From NCBI GenBank assembly GCA_964059195.1, contig CAXKWD010000006.1, positions 15,058,530 through 15,122,529 of the forward strand: a stretch of DNA of 64,000 nucleotides, read 5' to 3'. Of this stretch, positions 9,573 to 19,287 are shown piece after piece. This DNA is from Ectobius pallidus. Lineage: Eukaryota > Arthropoda > Insecta > Blattodea > Ectobiidae. The position numbers were made by a program, and so were the translations under genes. Each line of letters begins with the position of its first letter. The first letter of the stretch is position 1. The notes under the pieces were generated by a model. The model was not told the origin of the DNA, did not search any database, and saw only the letters and a program-made list of their open reading frames with translations.

Positions 9573-10058
9573 CGTCTAATATAATATCCTATTCCGTATT
9601 CATAGAGACGTAAGAGAACCCATAAGGGCATTAAAGATGATACATATTAATAAATAAGTTAGGAAATGCATTTTAACATAGAGACTGGAAATAAATATAC
9701 CCGGATCTCACTCCCTCTGATGGAGAACAAACACTTTCTCTACAGAGGAATAGAATAGAACGAGTAAACTATTTTTGCGATACACCTAGACATCCGATTG
9801 AGAAAGTATTAAGGTAGGCCTATAAATAGCAAGGTCGAAAGTGAAATCTCTCATTTTACCTCATCACACACATACACATAGAAGGATCCACGACGAAGAC
9901 TAGTATATTTAAAATAGTGAATCAAGAAAAAAAAACTACATCTAGGTGAGTACTTGAATTAAAATATCTATATATTTACTGTAGACCTTAAAGCTAGAAG
10001 ATTTTTTTTATGTTACTATTTCTTTAGTTATTTAATCAATGTAACTAATAATAATATT

Positions 10059-10091
<33 letters not shown>

Positions 10092-10616
10092 TACCCTGGC
10101 CGTAAATACCCACACTAATAATAAATAAAGAAATAAATAAATAAATTCGAAAGCTAGCTGCGTTATAATAATGTCTATGACGGCAATATGTTATCAGGTA
10201 TAGTGCTCACACACTTTATCTTGAGCTTAACACTCCATAATGCTGAAAATCACAACCCGTCCCCTGTATTGCGACATTCTTGAGCTACAGTCTATTTTTT
10301 TATTTGTTCACAACATATTATTCCGAAAATGACAGACCCGTCCCCCGTATAGCGCCATTCTAGAACTACCGTCTATTTGTTCACATCATATTATTCTGAA
10401 AATGATAGAATAAATCCAAGGACATTAGAAGAAACGTACGGGTGTTATTAATTACCTACAAACTTTCGCGAAAGGTATTAGTTAAACTACATCAATTCAG
10501 CTAATTGAAAGTGCGCATTCAAGTAACTTAGGCCTACATGTACAATGCTACGAGTTTTAAACCGATTTTCTATATATTCTGAAGGCTGGAGAGGAATTAT
10601 CAATGTACCTAATAAT

Positions 10617-10682
<66 letters not shown>

Positions 10683-10816
10683 TACCCCAAAACGTAAATG
10701 CTGACTGTATTAATTAACAATAATGATAATGATAATAATTCGCAAGCTAGCTGCTATATGACGACAATACTAAATATATTATCCTATATTATAGACATAG
10801 TAATGTACTGTTAACA

Positions 10817-10853
<37 letters not shown>

Positions 10854-11179
10854 TAATAAAGTCGGAAGCTACCTGCGAAATAGTGATAGAATATTTCCGT
10901 AATAATCCCGTCCCCCGTATAGCGGCATTCTAGAACTACCGTCTATTTGTTCACATCATATTATTCTGAAAATGATAGAATAAATCCAAGGACATTAGAA
11001 GAAACGTACGGGTGTTATTAATTACCTACAAACTTTCGCGAAAGGTATTAGTTAAATTACATCAATTCAGCTAATTGAAAGTGCGCATTCAAGTAACTTA
11101 GGCCTACATGTACAATGCTACGAGTTTTAAACCGATTTTCTATATATTCTGAAGGCTGGAGAGGAAATATCAATGTACC

Positions 11180-11225
<46 letters not shown>

Positions 11226-11362
11226 CACCCCAAGACGTAAATGCTGACAGTATTAATTAACAATAATGATAATGATAATAATTCGCAAACTAGCTGCTAT
11301 ATGACGACAATAATAAATATATATTATCCTATATTATAGACATAGTAATGTACTGTTAACAC

Positions 11363-11411
<49 letters not shown>

Positions 11412-11975
11412 GTCGGAAGCTACCTGCGAAATAGTAATAATGCCTATGACTATAATATACACAAATCAGACTGGTGAAAATGCGTATTCAAATAACTTTT
11501 TGTTTTGTAAACCGAAAATATATTACTTTATTCATTTCTCCAACGACATATTCTACTATAATATGTGAATCAATATAAAATCTTTAGTTTGGTAGCGAAA
11601 GTTTAAAAAAAAAATCGGAAGCTATCTGTGATATAATATTTAGACAGAGTAACTTAGGGTTATACTTACTTACTGAGCGATGATGGTGCTGCTTGTCATT
11701 CCTCGTAATGTTTCAACAGTCTGTTATATAATCACTAGTACTGTTGTTTGTTACGAATTAAATAATAATAAAACTAAACTCCGTGGAGAGAGAGACTATG
11801 CCTACCACCCAACCGCTGCGTCATCGTGCCTTACCAGATGGCAGGATCTTGTCAGCATTCCGACACTTCACCTGAAATATGTATTCATGAACTAGGAAAT
11901 GGAAGAGCATTTCGGGTAAAAAAAGCGATAGACACACCCTTTTGTCTGAACATAACATTAAATGAATCCCTTTAT
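9573..11975. other. Polinton left arm, non-coding with (TAA)n tracts
   Basis: No gene is recognisable. Long AAT/TAA microsatellites occur near 10047-10092, 10618-10681, 10819-10860, 11181-11225 and 11364-11410. The stretch also holds a direct duplication (separate entry). Frames near 11680-12017 show no domain. Confidence 0.7.
10337..11440 (+). repeat. Tandem duplication, about 570-bp unit
   Basis: The block starting CCCGTCCCCCGTATAGCG at 10337 recurs from 10907 with the same order: a TCTAGAACTACCGTC segment, a long near-identical stretch, a (TAA)n run, GCTAGCTGCTATATGACG, a second (TAA)n run and GTCGGAAGCTACCTGCG. A more diverged third start lies at about 10257. Confidence 0.85.
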
Positions 11976-12443
11976 TTATTTATACAAATAGGTATGCGTG
12001 TTTTTCAACATCCATGAACGTAAATTTATTACATTCTGTAAGGCACACACAGCTGTAGCGAAACTGTGATAGCTGCATGTTTCTGTAACTTTAGGAAGGC
12101 AATTTAACCTAGGACATTCAAAGTCTAGAAGATCAAACACTTCAACATTTCGTGGCACTATGTTTACTAAAAACAGTTTTTTAGAAAAACCTTTCACATA
12201 CAGTTCCGTGCAGCCTGAAACATCCCTTTGTATTATATGTTGCATTTCGTCGTAAGGTATTTCACCTATTTCATAGCACAGTCCGTGATGGTAGTTTTCG
12301 AGGTAGTGTTTAGTGTTTTCGTTCACATCACAATATGTTGGTGTTTTAAATAACAGATGTACCATAAATTCACCTGTAAGATTTATAGCGCAGTACTCCT
12401 TCAGCAAGAATTCACCTGTAGTCTGTACAGTATAACCCTGCAA
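11976..12443 (-). CDS. Unrecognised Polinton left-arm protein (downstream ORF)
   Basis: About 155 codons, open on the minus strand after a TAA near 12470, with an acceptor-like TTTTTTATCTAG just upstream at about 12453. It has no in-frame ATG before an internal Met (in GEFMVHLLF), so it is probably reached by splicing or reinitiation from the same transcript as the next gene. The sequence is mixed alpha/beta in character with several Cys and His residues and no signal peptide or membrane segment. Overlapping AATAAA signals lie at its stop (about 11970-11980 on the minus strand). I do not recognise the family. The exact start is uncertain. Confidence 0.55.
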   Translation of the reverse strand: MQGYTVQTTGEFLLKEYCAINLTGEFMVHLLFKTPTYCDVNENTKHYLENYHHGLCYEIGEIPYDEMQHIIQRDVSGCTELYVKGFSKKLFLVNIVPRNVEVFDLLDFECPRLNCLPKVTETCSYHSFATAVCALQNVINLRSWMLKNTHTYLYK

Positions 12444-12472
12444 ATCTACTATCCTAGATAAAAAAGAAAACC

Positions 12473-12790
12473 TTAATTAATTAACGTAAGCTTATACGCT
12501 TTAGAGTTAGGGAAGGTTCCATTATAAATCAAACTAACTGACGTTTCACCCTTATTAATGCTCGAAATTTCAACATCTGTGAAAACCTCTGTGTATTTCC
12601 GTGGAAGGAATACTGTCAACACCTCGACACTTTGCTTCATTTGAATATTGAGAACTACACAACGTCCATATTTTGTTTCTTTAACAGATGCACCTAAAAC
12701 ACTGTAGGAGATATTCTGCTCAAGTTCAGCAATAGTTACACACCTGGGTGTACAGGATGCTGTATTGAATTTCTCGACGAGACTTGTTAT
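12473..12790 (-). CDS. Conserved-looking small Polinton protein, start codon unclear
   Basis: A 105-residue frame that begins exactly at a splice acceptor (TTTTTGTTATAG) and ends TAA 12473-12475. Segments such as VLTVFLPRKYTEVFTDVEI and SVSLIYNG, followed by SKAYKLTL, look like a small beta-rich protein; I recall similar small ORFs near polB in other insect Polintons but cannot name the function. The first codon after the acceptor is ATA, and the upstream exon (about 12905-12965) has no ATG, so either the start was lost (ATG to ATA) or translation starts at an internal Met. It is transcribed from the minus-strand TATA box at 12984. Confidence 0.6.
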   Translation of the reverse strand: MTSLVEKFNTASCTPRCVTIAELEQNISYSVLGASVKETKYGRCVVLNIQMKQSVEVLTVFLPRKYTEVFTDVEISSINKGETSVSLIYNGTFPNSKAYKLTLIN

Positions 12791-12983
12791 CTATAACAAA
12801 AAAGAACGAAGTATAAGTAATAATAATAAATATATTTACTTTAACTGAATACACTAGCGTTTATTTGTTATGTAAAAAAAATAAAATAATAGGTGAAAAC
12901 TTACCTTAGTATTGTTGTTAACACAAGAAGCAGACGATGAAGATAGCTGTTTACAGACTTAACAAAACGAATAAATAACTAGT

Positions 12984-12991
12984 CTTTTATA
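12984..12991 (-). promoter_or_regulatory. TATA box of the left-arm genes, with first exon and donor
   Basis: TATAAAAG on the minus strand, followed by about 60-80 nt without ATG and then the strong donor CTAAG|GTAAG at 12903-12904. With the plus-strand TATA box 160 bp away it forms a divergent promoter. Confidence 0.65.
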
Positions 12992-13148
12992 CACACCTCC
13001 CCACCACCATAACCCTTTCATAATGTTATTTTCCCTTTTAGAAGATGTAACCTTGACGTAAATACTACTTAGGAGAAAACAACTCATTAGGACACAACAT
13101 ATGAGCTAGCTTCTAACCATTTAAAAATAACATTACGAAATAAACTAC

Positions 13149-13157
13149 TATAAATAG
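13149..13157 (+). promoter_or_regulatory. TATA box of the polB transcript
   Basis: TATAAATAG, then a short untranslated exon ending GAGAG|GTGAGT (about 13209), an intron of about 115 nt ending TTGTTACAG (about 13325), and a leader to the polB ATG at 13387. Confidence 0.65.
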
Positions 13158-13386
13158 CTTAGCCCGCGGTTCCCCCCTTTCAGTTTTACAGCTTTGTTGT
13201 TACAGAGAGGTGAGTGGTAATGTGTTAAAAACGCATACAGTCAAGTGCTAATTATTTCCGTTACATTCATGTGTTACGTTCTTTATACTGTTACATGCAT
13301 TTAATGTTTTCTCTAATTGTTACAGATTCAGTCTTTTGTATTTTATTAGTGTTGAATATCATTATATATTACTACTAATAATAATA

Positions 13387-16300
13387 ATGTCGGCCCCTGT
13401 TTATAATATTTCATCGGATTCTGAAAACGAGTTCGATACTATTACGTTAGATGATTCCGAACCAGAGGTTTATACAATTTCTAGTTCGGAATCAGATAAC
13501 GCAATGGAAACTGTGACGTTATCAGATTCCGACGACGCAAATGAATCTGATGAAGAACTAGTTTCAAGCGAGGAAGAGTTGGATATGATGTCTGGCAATG
13601 AGGGGGAGGGTACTTCTTCAATTTCGGAGAATCGACCCTCCCAACTGTTTACAGTTATCGAGAGTACTCGTAAAGAGTACAAAAGGTTCAACTCTGCCGG
13701 TTTGCAACTAGTGGTCCGACTTAACGAACCAGGTGAAAATGCAGGCGGTAACCATTTTGAGACATGCATTAAAGCCGTTATAGACCATGCTTTGGTCGAT
13801 ACGAGAGACCATGACATGGTAGGGATCTCGATTTTCAATGAGGAAAACGAGGTCGATAAGCCTATTGGTATCTCCTTTAGGCGTAAAGATCAGATCAGTG
13901 TAGATGTGATTTCAGGCGTCGTAAGCAAAGTATGCCAGTCGAACGCTCGGTTCAATGCCACCGACCGTTTGCGTTTGGTTCTGGACATTGTCCGTATGCC
14001 TAACGGGAACGGGGGACGTGGCGACGGTATACCTATGAAGGGGCGTACGACTGGTGTACTTGCCCATTTGAAGAGAAGTGTAGTCTTCGTACAGGCAGTC
14101 GTGAATTGTTTAGCATTTGCAATAATCATCGCTATTGCTAGAGTAAGCGATCGTAAAAAGTATAAATCGTACATAGATAACAACATGACAAGCAAAAAAC
14201 TCAAGGCTGAAGTGGACGATCTGATCAGAAACTCTGGTGTCGATCTCTCGCGAGGTGGAGGTATCCCTGAGCTGGAGAAGATTCAGGCCCATATTAAGGA
14301 TAGATACAGACTTGTAGTTTACAGCGGCTTTAATCTTGACTCCGTACTGTACGACGGTGGTAATGTAGGGAAAGAGACACTGTTTTTACTCTATGACCGA
14401 GACACCCTCCATTACCATACCATAACAAACTTGACCGCTGCAATGGCTAAACGATTCGTTTGTCCAGGCTGTCTTAATGGGCTCATAAGAGGAGAGCGAC
14501 ATACCTGTGATTACGTCTGCTTCTTTTGTAGATCGGTACCTCCTTGCAACCCTTGCAAGGACTTGGTGAATTGCGATGTTTGCCGTAGATCATTTCGTGG
14601 GCAAGGATGTTTCGAAAATCATAAGCGTACCAAAATTCAAGGGCGCACTGTATGCATGGCTCTGCAGAAATGTCTAAACTGTGGTAAGTTTAAAGCATTT
14701 CAGCAGAAGCATGAATGTTTCAAAATTTTTTGTAATACGTGTAACAAACATCAAGCAGAGACAGGACATGAATGTTACATGGCACCGCTGAAAGAAACTA
14801 TGCGTTCAAACAGGGTACTGTATGTGATATTCGAGATAGAAACAACACAGAATACCCGTATCAAAGACAATACCTTTCTTCACGTCCCCAATCTGATTTG
14901 TGCACAGCAGTCTTGTTCTCTTTGCGAGACGTCGCAAGACGAAGAGTGCGCCAGATGCGGACAACGCAATCATTCTTTCTGGGAAGATCCCGTCCGTGGA
15001 TTCATGGACTATCTGAGAATGGATAGACCGTTCGATAGGATCATTGTTATTGCTCACAATGCTCGAGCGTTCGATCTCCAATTCATTCTCGACTACGCTA
15101 TTAGGCAACAGTGGACTCCCGACTTGATTATGTCTAGATGCAAGATCCTTTGCATGAAGATGCACCATCTAACATTTCTGGATAGCTTGAACTTCATTCC
15201 GCTGCCTCTGCGTAGTTTCCCCAAGACCTTCGACCTTAAAGACGCTGTTAAGGGCTACTTTCCACATTTATGGAATACGGCACAGAACCTCAACAGTATT
15301 CTCCCACAGCACCCGGACCAAGATCTTTACGGGCCGGACACCATGTCTGTGAAAGATAGAGAAGCTTTCAAGACATGGTTCGAGACCGTTAAAGATCTAC
15401 CGTTCAATACCCGTGTAGAACTTGAAAGGTATTGCCAGGCCGATGTTACTGTACTGAGAGAAGCCTGCACTCTCTTTAAAAATCTGTTCAAACAAATTGC
15501 CAATATAGATATTTTCCTAGAGTCTATTACTATTGCATCGGCCTGTAACAGAATATTTAGACAGCTATTCCTTAAACCAGAGACCATTGGCATTGCTCCC
15601 TCCTGTGGCTATAGAAAGGCAGACAGGCATTCTAAAAAATCGTTGATGTGGCTTATCCACGAAGCCAAGGAGAGGAACGTATTTATACGTCATGCAGGTA
15701 ACGGACGCGAGGTACGGCTTCCCGAACTTCCCCAATGGAAGGTGGACGGTTTCTGTGAAGAAACAGGAGAGGTTTTCGAATTTCTCGGCTGTTATTATCA
15801 TGGCTGTCTCTGTCAACCAAACCGAGATGTACCTATGATGGATTCTTCAGAATCCCATGCCGAGAGGTACGAAAACACCATGGGCCGACTGGACAAGATC
15901 CGATCAAAGGGTTATACCGTCCACGTGATGTGGGAATGCAAGTTCGATGTTATTCTCGAACAGTTCCCCGCACTGAGAGACGACCCCTTGGTCTGTGATG
16001 TCCCGTTGGTCCTTAGGGACTCTGTCTACGGAGGACGTACAGAAGCCATGCGGCTTTATCGTAAGGCGGATGAGATGAAAGAAGAGAAAATCCTATACAG
16101 CGATATAATGTCCCTATATCCATCCGTCTGTAAGTACAACAAGTTTCCTATCGGTCACCCCACTGTTCACGTTAGTGACCAGTGTACAGATATAGCTTCA
16201 ATGATGAAGAAAGAAGGCCTCATTAAATGCACTGTCCTACCACCGCAAGGGCTCTACCATCCCGTTTTACCTTTCAGGTGGAATGGTAGGCTCTTGTTTC

Positions 16301-17418
16301 CCCTTTGCCGCACCTGTGTTATGAGTATGGAACAAGGTAGCTGTAAACATGCGAAAGAGGAAGAGAGAGTGCTCACTGGTACATGGGTAGTTGATGAAGT
16401 GAGACTAGCTGTAAATAAGGGCTATAGGGTGATGGCAATCCACGAATTTCTCGAATACAGTGTCACGCAATACTCGCGTGAAACTCGTGAGGGAGGGTTA
16501 TTCGTGGATTACATCGACCTGTTCCTCAAGATTAAGACAGAATCTAGCGGATACCCTGCTTGGGTGAAAACCGAGGCCCAGAAACAGGAATATATCGATT
16601 TGTTTTACGAGCACGAAGGTGTTAAGTTAGACCCCGAACAAATCGTGAAGAACGCTGGAAAAAGGACCATTAGTAAGCTTTGTTTGAATTCCTTCTGGGG
16701 AAAGCTCGTGCAAAGGTCTAACCTGGGTAAAACAAAGCTTATTAAAGAGCCTAAAGAGCTGTATAGGTTCCTCACGACACCCGGAATTGAAATTCAGAGA
16801 CTACTTTTTGCAAATGATGAAGTCGTGTGGATTAATTGGATCCCTATAGAGGAGGAACAGGACTCTCTTCCTCATACTAGTGTCGTTCACGGTGCTTATG
16901 TGACATCGGGAGGTAGAATGAACCTCTACGGCTACCTGGACAAGCTAGATCGTCGAGCCATCTACTGTGACACGGACAGTGTGATTTATACACAAACGCC
17001 TGACGACGCTAAAAGGTACACTGTGCCTTTAGGTGACTATTTAGGCGACATGACCAGCGAACTCACAGACTACGGGGAGGACGCGTACATTTCGGAATTT
17101 GCAAGCGGGGGCCCTAAGAACTATGGTTTTAGGTTTACCGTTCCTTCCAACAGCACCGCAAATGCCTCTGTGTGTAAAGTCAGAGGTATTACTCTTAATT
17201 ATAAAACGTTGCAGGATGTCAACTTCGACGCTATTAAAACCATGGTTTTAAATGGTGATCCTGCAGCAACTATCTCTGTGAGGACAGAGAGGAAAATTAA
17301 GAGAAAGCCAGGCCCTCAGATCGTGTCTGAAGCCGAGAATAAGATATACCGACTCTGTTTTCGAAAAAGACGCAGAGTTGGCGGAGGGTTCGATTCCCTC
17401 CCGTTCGGGTATAAATAG
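13387..17418 (+). CDS. polB: Protein-primed family B DNA polymerase
   Basis: 1343 residues from ATG 13387, the first ATG after the leader intron. The N-terminal third is acidic and then Cys-rich. Exonuclease motifs follow: FEIETT (E483, E485; the first acid is normally Asp), HNARAFD (N558, D563) and YCQAD (D686). Polymerase motifs are SDIMSLYP (D906), KLCLNSFWG (K1097, N1101) and YCDTDS (D1195, D1197). The spacing and the Cys-rich block before ExoI match Polinton and other protein-primed PolB enzymes, which copy the linear element from a terminal protein. The polymerase site is intact. The Asp-to-Glu change in ExoI may weaken proofreading. The last codons overlap a TATA box. Codon use is less AT-rich than the flanks. 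Confidence 0.95.
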   Translation: MSAPVYNISSDSENEFDTITLDDSEPEVYTISSSESDNAMETVTLSDSDDANESDEELVSSEEELDMMSGNEGEGTSSISENRPSQLFTVIESTRKEYKRFNSAGLQLVVRLNEPGENAGGNHFETCIKAVIDHALVDTRDHDMVGISIFNEENEVDKPIGISFRRKDQISVDVISGVVSKVCQSNARFNATDRLRLVLDIVRMPNGNGGRGDGIPMKGRTTGVLAHLKRSVVFVQAVVNCLAFAIIIAIARVSDRKKYKSYIDNNMTSKKLKAEVDDLIRNSGVDLSRGGGIPELEKIQAHIKDRYRLVVYSGFNLDSVLYDGGNVGKETLFLLYDRDTLHYHTITNLTAAMAKRFVCPGCLNGLIRGERHTCDYVCFFCRSVPPCNPCKDLVNCDVCRRSFRGQGCFENHKRTKIQGRTVCMALQKCLNCGKFKAFQQKHECFKIFCNTCNKHQAETGHECYMAPLKETMRSNRVLYVIFEIETTQNTRIKDNTFLHVPNLICAQQSCSLCETSQDEECARCGQRNHSFWEDPVRGFMDYLRMDRPFDRIIVIAHNARAFDLQFILDYAIRQQWTPDLIMSRCKILCMKMHHLTFLDSLNFIPLPLRSFPKTFDLKDAVKGYFPHLWNTAQNLNSILPQHPDQDLYGPDTMSVKDREAFKTWFETVKDLPFNTRVELERYCQADVTVLREACTLFKNLFKQIANIDIFLESITIASACNRIFRQLFLKPETIGIAPSCGYRKADRHSKKSLMWLIHEAKERNVFIRHAGNGREVRLPELPQWKVDGFCEETGEVFEFLGCYYHGCLCQPNRDVPMMDSSESHAERYENTMGRLDKIRSKGYTVHVMWECKFDVILEQFPALRDDPLVCDVPLVLRDSVYGGRTEAMRLYRKADEMKEEKILYSDIMSLYPSVCKYNKFPIGHPTVHVSDQCTDIASMMKKEGLIKCTVLPPQGLYHPVLPFRWNGRLLFPLCRTCVMSMEQGSCKHAKEEERVLTGTWVVDEVRLAVNKGYRVMAIHEFLEYSVTQYSRETREGGLFVDYIDLFLKIKTESSGYPAWVKTEAQKQEYIDLFYEHEGVKLDPEQIVKNAGKRTISKLCLNSFWGKLVQRSNLGKTKLIKEPKELYRFLTTPGIEIQRLLFANDEVVWINWIPIEEEQDSLPHTSVVHGAYVTSGGRMNLYGYLDKLDRRAIYCDTDSVIYTQTPDDAKRYTVPLGDYLGDMTSELTDYGEDAYISEFASGGPKNYGFRFTVPSNSTANASVCKVRGITLNYKTLQDVNFDAIKTMVLNGDPAATISVRTERKIKRKPGPQIVSEAENKIYRLCFRKRRRVGGGFDSLPFGYK
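17410..17418 (+). promoter_or_regulatory. TATA box embedded in the polB stop
   Basis: TATAAATAG, identical to the polB promoter element, overlaps the last polB codons and its TAG stop and lies 26 bp before the next ATG. It could start a separate transcript for the packaging and capsid genes. Confidence 0.5.
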
Positions 17419-17444
17419 AAACGAAATGAGAGCACCATCTCAGT

Positions 17445-17735
17445 ATGGACTCGTCGTCGTCTTTGGAGTGTGCGTCAATTAGAAAACTATTGGATTTTAG
17501 AACGCTTATTCATCACACATGTGAAGAGTTGGAGGTGTTGTCCCCTGAACTTTTAACGGCATGCGGAGCCGAGAGCATATATTTAGTGTATCATAAATTA
17601 CCTGAAAGTGTGCAACGTAACGATCTTGTAAAAAAGTGTCTTAGATGCTTTAAACATTACCCTGATTCTCTTTACGATTGCTTGGATGGACCCCCACCTA
17701 TGATTAAACATTGTTATGGTTGTAATAAAATTTGA
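17445..17735 (+). CDS. Small Cys-rich Polinton protein, unrecognised
   Basis: 96 residues from ATG 17445. It is acidic and helical at the N-terminus (MDSSSSLECASIRKLL) and ends in a Cys-rich tail with CLRCFKHYPDSLYDC and HCYGCNKI, which could bind zinc. It sits 27 bp after polB and overlaps the first codons of the ATPase in another frame, which suggests coupled translation. I do not recognise the family. No membrane segment is seen. Confidence 0.65.
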   Translation: MDSSSSLECASIRKLLDFRTLIHHTCEELEVLSPELLTACGAESIYLVYHKLPESVQRNDLVKKCLRCFKHYPDSLYDCLDGPPPMIKHCYGCNKI

Positions 17736-18393
17736 CCATCCCTTTTCTTAGATTGTATCAGGTCCGTCATTCTCTGGGAAGACAACTTTCTGTGTAAAAC
17801 TTATTAATAATTTACACCTTTTGTGTAACGTGAGCAAATACGAAAGTATTCTGTGGTGCTTTAGTGAAAGTAACGCTGTCCCTCCCCAGACAAAATTCAA
17901 TACTACCGTGACATACCACGAAGGTCTTCCTGACTTTAAACAAGAACATTGTACTAAACCCAGACTCGTTATTCTAGACGACTTACTGGACAAAGCTTAT
18001 TCGACAGAAGTGAGTTCTATATTTACAAAAGGTTGCCATCATAGAAACATTTCAGTTATTCTCATAACACAAAACCTGTTCCATCAGTCTGCTCACAGCA
18101 GAGACATCTCGTTGAACACAAAATATATGGTCTTGTTTAGAAACTTGAGAGATAAAAATCAAATTACTTTTCTAGCAAGACAAGTGTATCCTGAAGATTG
18201 GAGGTCTTTCTATAAAGCTTTCCAAGACGCAACAAGAAAACCTCACGGTTATTTACTAATAGACTTTTGTCAAAGAACAAACGATTTACTTAGATTTAGA
18301 ACTAAAATATTTCCTTCGGAAGTTACAAAGGTTTACGTCCCTGTAAAGGATGAAAAGGATAAAATCCAATTACCATATGTTACAAGTTCTTAA
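17716..18393 (+). pseudogene. FtsK/HerA-type genome-packaging ATPase with in-frame TAG
   Basis: Starting at ATG 17716, inside the previous gene, the frame encodes a short leader, meets TAG at 17749-17751 (codon 12), and then continues with IVSGPSFSGKTTF (Walker A), LVILDDLL (Walker B), a VILITQNLFH sensor-like strand and a C-terminal domain to 18393, about 225 codons in all. This is the A32-like ATPase that pumps DNA into capsids in Polintons and related viruses. The TAG falls just before the P-loop, in a tract that also resembles a splice acceptor (CCCTTTTCTTAG). Either a nonsense mutation or an unrecognised upstream exon explains it; I favour a mutation because the leader codons match the family's usual N-terminus. 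Confidence 0.85.
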
Positions 18394-18667
18394 AAAAGCA
18401 ACTCCCAAGGTACGCAACGTTATTCTAAAGAGTGCAAACAAAGAGTTGATACTAGCTATTATCGACTGTGCTCTTAATGTTTTAAACGGTCAGTGTAAAT
18501 TACCTTCGTGTTCAAAACGTAAACTGTTTAAGCATAAAAATTCTTTAAGACATCTTGTAGACAGGAACGTATCGTTGTCTAGGAAAAAGAAAAGTTTAGT
18601 ACAGAAAGGAGGCTTCCTAATTCCTCTCTTATCATCTGTGTTGTCTGTCTTGGGAAGCTTAACGTAA
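18377..18667 (+). CDS. Basic Polinton protein with GGFLIP C-terminus
   Basis: 96 residues from ATG 18377, overlapping the ATPase end by 17 bp. The middle is strongly basic (KRKLFKHKNSLRH, SRKKKSL) and the C-terminus is glycine-led and hydrophobic (QKGGFLIPLLSSVLSVLG). I recognise this arrangement from small proteins in many arthropod Polintons. It resembles adenoviral core peptides in composition, so a DNA-condensing or membrane-active particle protein is possible. That role is inference. The stop overlaps the next start in TAATG. Confidence 0.7.
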   Translation: MLQVLKKATPKVRNVILKSANKELILAIIDCALNVLNGQCKLPSCSKRKLFKHKNSLRHLVDRNVSLSRKKKSLVQKGGFLIPLLSSVLSVLGSLT

Positions 18668-19287
18668 TGTTACAGAAAATGTTTCTAGTTAGCGCTAAAG
18701 AGTATAAACGTTTAAAAAGGTGTGACGATGGTTCGAACCCGGCAGTTGTTGGTAGAGATCCGTACAAAGAGTTGACTAAAATACGCGAGAGTGAGGATCC
18801 TACATTCAAGAGAAAACAGAAAAGAATACTTGAACAAGAAGTAGTAGAATCAGGGAAAAGAGTTAAAGATTTAACAGCCGAGGATGAAGCTAAACGTAAC
18901 GTGATAGGAGATGTAGCAGGTAAATATTTATCGGCTTATGTAACATCGCCAAAACTTGTAGATACACAGTTTGGAATCTATAAAAATAAAGATTCGGGTG
19001 AATATATGATTGGTAACTCTAAAATACAGCTGTTGAACAATAGTTTGATAATTAACGATATAAAGTACGATGCGAGTGTAGGTTTATGGGAGTTGCTTAC
19101 AAGGAAGAATGTTGATATGAAACAAGTTACGCAGGAAGACCTTGACACATACAAAAACATTTTAACTAGCACTGAAGGACACAAGAGCGATATTAAAACC
19201 GCTAAAACAGTTAAATATAAACAAGTCATTGCAAAATTGTTTCCACCGAGAGAGATTAGATGGAGTACCTATAAACAGAGAAAATGA
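18667..19287 (+). CDS. Conserved Polinton protein upstream of integrase
   Basis: 206 residues from ATG 18667, whose A is the last base of the previous stop. The first part is charged and probably coiled-coil (KRKQKRILEQEVVESGKRV). A C-terminal globular part contains YDASVGLWELLTRKN and EDLDTYKNILTST, which I recognise as a recurrent uncharacterised Polinton domain. It ends with an RWSTYKQRK tail. It overlaps the integrase start in ATGA. The position within the capsid and integrase block suggests a virion or assembly role, but I know of no tested function. Confidence 0.7.
   Translation: MLQKMFLVSAKEYKRLKRCDDGSNPAVVGRDPYKELTKIRESEDPTFKRKQKRILEQEVVESGKRVKDLTAEDEAKRNVIGDVAGKYLSAYVTSPKLVDTQFGIYKNKDSGEYMIGNSKIQLLNNSLIINDIKYDASVGLWELLTRKNVDMKQVTQEDLDTYKNILTSTEGHKSDIKTAKTVKYKQVIAKLFPPREIRWSTYKQRK

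Noticed and set aside
10047..11410. TAA-repeat tracts as CRISPR or telomere arrays
   Set aside because: Simple trinucleotide repeats without spacers; not TTAGG.
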